Source: Muricea muricata (taxonomy: Eukaryota; Cnidaria; Anthozoa; Malacalcyonacea; Plexauridae). From it: 64,000 nt of DNA. A model generated the notes under the pieces. That model was not told the DNA's origin and did not search any database. It saw only the letters and a list, made by a program, of their open reading frames with translations. The DNA lies in the NCBI GenBank assembly GCA_963855995.1, contig OY979723.1, positions 10,297,013-10,361,012 of the forward strand. The letters are read 5' to 3'. The position numbers were made by a program, and so were the translations under genes. This document shows positions 58,396-64,000 of this stretch, piece by piece; position 1 is the stretch's first letter; each line of letters opens with the position of its first letter.

Positions 58396-60710
58396 TTATA
58401 AGAATGTTGTATTCTGAGCCCAACGCATATGAGTCCTTGGCACAAACCCCCTCTGTCTAGTTCTGGGAGAATACACCCAAATCCATGTCAGGTTATTGAG
58501 ATTTTTATCGTCTGTAAATAAGTGCTCTCCCTCATGCACAGTTAGTTCATATTGACCTTGGGCAACAAAGCTTCTGATTGCATTGAGCTGTTTTACACCA
58601 CATTTCACATTTTCTCCATCACCGAAGAAGGCTGGGAGTGACAAACAAGAATCTTCGTTCCTGTTTTGCTCCCTTAGAAGATGTGGTTCTGAAAGATTTT
58701 GTGCAGAAGTTATTGAGACACATGACCATATTTGTGTTAAACAAACCTCATCTATCCATTTTCATACAGACACTACTGTGATAGAGCGATAAAAACCTAC
58801 CAGATTTTGAGCTTGGTGAGATGTGTCTCAAATATTCTCTTGGGGCAAAGCCTTCTTTGCCATCTTGAGTTTTGACCCAATACCAGTCAACATCATCTTT
58901 GTTTAACACTGTCACTCTGTCACCTTGTCGAACAGCAATGTCATCCTCCTGAACTGCCTTGAAATCAAACAGCACGGTATACTGCCCATGATTTCTTTTT
59001 ATAAATTCCTGGTAAGACTCGCTGTTCAATGTCTGAACACTTGCACTGTTGCTGGTGTTTTCTGGGAAAGGTTTATTAGAGCCAATCAATCAACATTGTA
59101 GCATGCTGGTGATTTCAAAACCAAAGGAAAATTTTGATTTGTTACAGAGCTAGAAATGCCACAGACTTGATGCAAGGTTGTCATCAAGTTGCATGCATTA
59201 AGCCTGTTAACTTAATCAACTTGCATCAAGCCTGTTGACAACTTGAAGCAGACTTGTCAACATCAATCCAGAGCAAGGGATGTGAACATATCCTGATATT
59301 GCAACTATGACCATAGGCGGCCCAATTCAGTGTGTAGTTTCATATAGAGATCAGTGTGTAAACACACTTCATACATTATATAATGTAACAAGCCAATATC
59401 AGACTTGTTGCTGCTTGTGTGTGTTTGGCTGTGTATAACATTTCAGAAATTAGGAAACACTTAGAAAAGAGTATATTAATGCTAAAACAGTGCATGTATG
59501 TAAGGTATATACTGCCGAGGATATTAGTTGCCTGTCCAAAGATACTAATTGCATACATATTTTCAAGTGTTGTCAAGGCCTGTTTACATCTGCAAGTTTT
59601 GCTGCAACTTCTAATGTGATTTTCTCCTTCACAGAGATGTGAATAAGTGGATTGATAATGAATGTCTCAAGTATGTGATTCCTGACCTGAACATTTAAGA
59701 CTAGCACATTCATTCGCAACTGTCAAAAAGAGAAATGCGGTTGAAACAGGCCTTCACAAGGCAAATGTAAAACAAGTGAGAAATCCCGCCGTAGTTCATG
59801 ACAACTTGAACAAATATTCATATCGTAAAAGCAGTGATTTAATGTCAGTTTAATGTTCATGATAAAATATCGGGGTTTTTTTAATAGCACTGACATCATT
59901 GGTACTGGCAAAGACACAGTAGCATACTGAGGCCACTTTTTCAGGGGGCAGGGGGGGATAACTTCATACTGGCAAAGACACAGTAGCATACTGTGGGCAC
60001 TTCTTCAGGGGGGATAACTTCATACTAGCAAAGACACAGTAGCATACTGAGGCCACTCCTTGGGGGGGGGGGGGGTTACATGCATGCTCCACATCTTACT
60101 GACAAATTAAATTTCCCCCCCTCCCTCCATGCCTCCTTTCAGTATGTCAGTGCATACAATCTATTTGTGTAGCTACCTGTAGTATTACCAGGCTGTGTCA
60201 AAAATTGCTGACCATGTTTTTTATGTTCCACTGTTGATTCTTCGATTGGTATGCAAAAGGTATAAGGTATAAATCCTTCACGACCGTCCTCCGCCACAAC
60301 AAACCTCCATTCGTTCTCTTGATACAGAGCTTTGACCTTTTGCCCTCGTTTTACCCGAAGTTCATCCTCCACACACGGAGTGAAGTCTTGAACAACAATC
60401 ATTTTTGTCGGTTCAAATTCTATTTCCTCTTGTCTCGCTAGTTCTTGGCTTCTCGTGACATTCTGGTCTTGCGTGCCACCTTTAATCCAAAAAAGTTAGT
60501 ACCTCGTGTTATTCACGACTGGCAGTTCATATAACTTTAGAGTTGAGCACTTATGGAATGTGTTCAATCATATATTTGTCAAAATGTCAATATACACTCT
60601 GCCAGTAACAACTAGTTCGTAAGCTATTAACGTGAACTATGTTATTTCCATTTGAACTCACGTTTTCGCCGTCTGTGACTTAGAAAACCTGTTGGACACA
60701 GAAAAGCCAT
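58396..60710 (-). CDS. Dlish-like protein with three SH3 domains (four exons, complete)
   Basis: Minus-strand exons 60710-60662, 60479-60177, 59061-58801 and 58688-58396, all joined in phase 1, give 301 residues. The start MAFLCPTGFLSHRRRK resembles the basic N-terminus of Drosophila Dlish (Vamana). SH3-1 lies at about 43-92 (MIVVQDFTPCVEDELRVKRG, EWRFVVAEDGREGFIP). SH3-2 lies at about 145-195 (YTVLFDFKAVQEDDIAVRQG, DWYWVKTQDGKEGFAPREYL). SH3-3 lies at about 241-292 (GQYELTVHEGEHL, WIWVYSPRTRQRGFVPRTHM). The ALYDF-type and WW/W-x-V plus G-x-x-P-x-x-Y signatures are clear in the first two; the third is more divergent, with TH replacing the final Y. In flies Dlish links Fat/Dachsous signalling to Dachs and Hippo growth control at the cortex. 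The role here is inferred from domain layout. Confidence 0.85.
59160..59330. repeat. Dispersed AAGTTGCATCAAGCCTGTTG-type repeat
   Basis: Located in Dlish intron 2. The same motif series (CATCAAGTTGCAT, AAGCCTGTT, CAGAGCAAGGGATGTGAACA, TATCCTGATAT) recurs at about 63430-63600 in the SLC16 gene as CATCAAGTTGCAT, AAACCTGTTG, GGAGCAAGCGGTGCGAACGC. Confidence 0.65.
59895..60070. repeat. Three ~55-75-bp tandem copies in Dlish intron 2
   Basis: GGCAAAGACACAGTAGCATA plus CTGAGGCCACTTTT recurs three times, separated by G-rich runs including one of about 16 G near 60063. Confidence 0.85.
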
Positions 60711-61213
60711 TGCAAAGATTCTATAACGTTTTATCAAAGTGCTATAAAAGAAAATTAAATCGCACCATTTTGCTTTGCGAAGTACAGTTTGAGCTTTGAA
60801 TTAAGTTTGTTTACATTTTGATAATTAATTGCGCAACTTTTTGACGTGCACCCAAGAAATTATCCCGAGTTTCACTTACAAACGCTTCGGGAGGGAATTA
60901 TTTTAATTGTAAAGAACGAAGTATGGTTTGTTTCTCGCTGTTGTAAATGCCATTTGAAAACCATTTTCTGCATGATATTACAGAATGTCCCTAATCTGCG
61001 TCCATAATAAGAGCTTAAAATTCGATCGCGCAATTTATTCCAAATTAGTAGCTAATTAGGAATTACTGCGCGTCATAACGAGGTTTCGTGCGCGTTGCCA
61101 GCGATGATGGCGCGTGGTGGAGGGACAGTTAAGACTGATCAAAATCATTAAAATGATCCGTTTGAAAAAAAATATCATAGTCCATAAGGTCGAAGCTCTG
61201 TGAGCATCGAAGG
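60711..61213. promoter_or_regulatory. Divergent upstream region of Dlish-like and SLC16-like genes
   Basis: 503 bp separate the opposite-strand start codons. No repeat is seen, in contrast with neighbouring introns. No defined core element was recognised; the promoter role is inferred from layout. Confidence 0.45.
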
Positions 61214-64000
61214 ATGTTACGTGGTGGTTATAATGTGCAGTTCGAAGGTACTGTTGTAAGGAGTACCCCGGAGCCAACCTTACTGACCAGAGAGAACGAT
61301 GTTCAGCGTGATCAAGGATGGTCTTGGATCGTGTTGTTCGCAGCATTTTTAACATTGTTCATAACTAATGGCATGCACGCATCGTTTGGCATCTTGTACG
61401 CGGCGCTGATCTCTCATTTCAATTCTGGACGCGAGGAGACGGGTACGTCACAAATGAATTGGTAAACTGGAAACTTAATGACTGCGACAAACCTGAAAAC
61501 ATAATTTAATAACATTTCTGAAAGATAGCAAAACCAGGACACATTGTTTCCTAGCCAAGTTTGTGCCTGAGAGCAAATAAATCAAGAAAATTTCGCGTGC
61601 GAAATTCTGTCTAGTTGAAAACAACAGACAAAACTGGAATTAAACATTGCTTCTTAGCTATATTTCCTAAAAGTTGACAAACCAGGAAACATTGTTTCCT
61701 AGCCATGTTTTCTGAAGGTAGACAAACCAGGAAACATTTTTTCCTAAACATGTTTCATGAAAGTGGACTAACCAGTAAACATTTTTTCCAAACCATGTTT
61801 CGTGAAGGTGGACTAACAGGTAAACATTGTTTTCAAGCCATGTTTTCTGAGGGTGGACAAACCAGGAAATGCATGGCAAGTAGCGTTTGAATACTTCAAT
61901 AAAAAATTTATGTCAGCAAAAATGCTTTAACGATATTTTAAAAAATATCGGTTTTTAAATTATATTTTACAGCTTGGATTGGTTCGATATCTCTTGGTTT
62001 ACTGTGCTTCTTCAGTCCTGTGGCCAGTGTTCTCATCGAACAGATCGGATGTCGTGCTACGAGCATTATCGGAGCGTTTCTCTGTTCCCTGGGTTTCCTC
62101 ATAACATCGTTTGCGACCGGTATAGCTTTGCTTTATTTCTCTCACGGCTTGCTCTTCGGCTTGGGCACGAGTCTCACCTACACAGCTGCGATGACGGTGG
62201 TTTCGAGAAGTTTTGAAAGACGAAGAAATATTGCTACAGGTTAGTTACTGTTGAATACACCTTTCTCATTGGCTGAAAATTTTTCCCCAAGCCAATCATA
62301 TTTCATGTAACATCTCGAATCCCGCATTTGACGTCATTACGAGAAACGTCTAATAGAACTTTCGCGTTCTTCACAAAATGAGATTTTATACTGCTCTTTT
62401 GAACCTGGTTAAGTTGATTAGATTGGCAAAGTGAGAGTTCGCAGAAAAGTCTGAAATTTTCCTCAACTCTCATGTCCGTTGAAACGAGCCTGCAAACATG
62501 TTGTAACAAGTGTAGTTTGACTTGTTTCACCAGCACTTACCACAGTATTAGCATTTACAACCGGCTATATAAGTATACCAAAGTTTTTTGCTTATTTCAG
62601 ACATTTATTTCCAGGCCTCTGCACATCAGGAAGTCAGTTCGGAGGAATTTCTCTGGCACCGCTCTCGCAGGTTCTCTTCGATCGTCTGGGCTATGCTAAT
62701 ACATTCCGAACTTTTGCCGGTCTCTTACTGGTGGTTGCAATATCCAGTTTGGCATACAGATCAGAGCTTAGCGGAAATTCATCACGTTCCAGCTCGACCA
62801 AGAAGTCACCTAGGGAGATGCTGAGTGTTTGGAAGAGCAAGGCATACATCGTCTGGGTGTTGGCAACCACTCTGGTGATATTGGGCTACAACATTCCACG
62901 TTACACGTTGGTAAGTTGCATCATAGACATAAGGCCCTGTCACACGGTGCAATTTTTCTTGCAACTTGCAATGCAATTCTACTCTTAAGAGATGTAAAAT
63001 TGGTAAATACATGTTTCCATCACAGTTGGCCAATATATTTTTACATTTGTCACAAATTTACATCCGTTAAGAGTAGAATTGCGTTGCAAGTTGCAAGAAA
63101 AATTGCACCGTGTGACAGGGTCTATAGTCGTAGATAAGCAAAGGAATAATATAGAAACGCAGTAGTACACTCAAAACGCGGTAGAAACGCCACATACTTT
63201 GACTATGTGCACACGAGGTCGTTTCCGAGCGTTTTCACAACAGTCAAAATGAAAACGTTATGAGCTATAAAATTTCTCATCTTATGGGGTTTTCGGTTTT
63301 TGTCCTTAGTCGTGGTTTGTGCTGGTTTTCATTAAATTGTGTAAACAAGTCGGGAGCGTTTTGAAATAATTTGCAATGAAAACGCTCGGAAACGACCTCG
63401 TGTGTGTACGTAGCCTTTGATGCATGTTTTTCATCAAGTTGCATCAAACCTGTTGTTAGCTTCATCAAATTGCATTACCTCTGTGAATTCAGGCATCAAC
63501 TCTCTAAAAATGTTGCCATTAAGCCGGAGCAAGCGGTGCGAACGCATCCTGGTATCGGCTTGATAACTGCCAGGTAACAAGCCTGCAGCAGACGTGCTGA
63601 ATCCAGTGTGTCTTTAGCTGTATATTCATGAGTACTGTTTGCACTCCCAGGCAAAATATGCGAGCGACCAAGGGATTTCAAAAGACGCATCAGCCTGGCT
63701 CGTGTCGTATCTTTGTGCTTCCTCCGCCATCGGTCGGATCACGTTCGGGCGTTTGTGTGAATGGATACCAAATCTTTACTTGTGTCAAGTATGCATCGTA
63801 GGTTGTGCTGTATCCACGTTGCTCTACCCGTTTCTCAAGTCATACTTGGGCCTGGTTATCACAGCTATCGTATTCGGTCTTCCTGATGGTGGTTTTGTTG
63901 CCTCTCTCTCTGTCATTACCACCGAAATTGTTGGTCCGGAAAAGATGGTGGAAGGTTTTGGATTCATGCTGTTTTGCCAGTCGTATTCTAATGTTCTGGG
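61214..64000 (+). CDS. SLC16/monocarboxylate-transporter-family protein (5' four exons, truncated by window end)
   Basis: Exons 61214-61442, 61973-62239, 62615-62910 and 63651 to beyond 64000. Phases agree and 380 residues are visible. A cytosolic N-terminus is followed by DQGWSWIVLFAAFLTLF (33-49), the family motif [D/E]G[G/S][F/W]GW at TM1. The second MCT signature before TM5 reads SRSFERRRNIATGLCTSGSQ (155 onward). TM segments 1-6 are followed by a serine/lysine-rich loop (SELSGNSSRSSSTKKSPREM) and TM7-10 (WLVSYLCASSAIGRITFGRL, GLPDGGFVASLSVITTEIVG). MCTs are major-facilitator transporters of lactate, pyruvate, ketone bodies or other small organic acids. Substrate cannot be told from this part. 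The 3' end is missing. Confidence 0.88.
61640..61880. repeat. 45-bp tandem repeat in SLC16 intron 1, about five copies
   Basis: Units start AAACCAGGAAACATTGTTTC at 61679 and 61724 and continue at 45-bp spacing with drift, each ending CATGTTTTCTGAAGGTAGAC or similar. It is the same family as 9305-9515. The two 60-70-codon frames over it are repeat artefacts. Confidence 0.9.
62935..63120. mobile_element. Fold-back MITE 1 in SLC16 intron 3
   Basis: Ends CCCTGTCACACGGTGCAATT and AATTGCACCGTGTGACAGGG are perfect inverses. The arms continue for about 65 bp through TTGCAACTTGCAA and TCTACTCTTAA. Non-coding. Confidence 0.9.
63203..63413. mobile_element. Fold-back MITE 2 in SLC16 intron 3
   Basis: CACACGAGGTCGTTTCCGAG then CGTTTTCA at the left is inverted as TGAAAACG then CTCGGAAACGACCTCGTGTG at the right. 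The arms are about 33 bp. Confidence 0.9.

Overview
The window reads as nuclear DNA of a non-vertebrate animal. The genes are animal genes split by many short-to-medium GT-AG introns, the intergenic DNA is AT-rich, and small inverted-repeat elements, minisatellites and AT microsatellites are abundant. A Dlish-type SH3 gene, a stand-alone SUI1 gene, a THAP/P-element transposase and PIF/Harbinger relics suggest a marine invertebrate, perhaps a cnidarian. The sequence alone does not settle the phylum.

Left block (0-9.2 kb). This holds a two-exon myosin essential light chain (+), a single-exon SUI1/YciH-like protein (-), and a complete 12-exon ABTB1 orthologue (+). ABTB1 has a non-canonical GC-AG intron that carries a Harbinger-type MITE. 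The SUI1 and ABTB1 genes are divergent, 434 bp apart.

Second block (12-25 kb). A NOPCHAP1 (C12orf45) orthologue (+) appears to span 12.1-24.9 kb. Its inferred first intron holds two opposite-strand units: a five-exon BEN-domain gene (14.2-17.1 kb) and a structurally complete P element (17,195-21,076). The P element has perfect 31-bp terminal inverted repeats, an exact 8-bp target duplication (GGCTCCAC) and an open 932-codon THAP/P transposase. It lies about 100 bp upstream of the BEN start codon.

Middle block (25-53 kb). I see almost no genes here. It contains two degraded PIF/Harbinger elements, the second with a nested 291-bp insertion bearing a 42-bp perfect hairpin. It also has a 2.4-kb tandem macro-repeat with (TA)n tracts, a tRNA-derived SINE inside a local duplication, several fold-back MITEs, a 2.3-kb degenerate tandem array and a 0.85-kb minisatellite. 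Several unrelated repeats (22.1, 36.5, 39.8 kb; weaker at 45.6 and 47.7 kb) share a CUGANGA / hairpin / GAAA arrangement with pairing flanks. This looks like minimal hammerhead-ribozyme-type motifs as known from Penelope-like elements. One orphan coding exon pair (38.8/40.0 kb) is unassigned.

Right block (53.9-64 kb). This holds a complete 10-exon SLC35B4 nucleotide-sugar transporter (+), a four-exon triple-SH3 Dlish-like gene (-), and the first four exons of an SLC16/monocarboxylate-transporter-family gene (+) that runs off the end. SLC35B4 and Dlish converge. Dlish and the SLC16 gene diverge from a 0.5-kb shared upstream region.

All exon boundaries come from reading frames, splice consensus, phase agreement and remembered family alignments. 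No database search was run.
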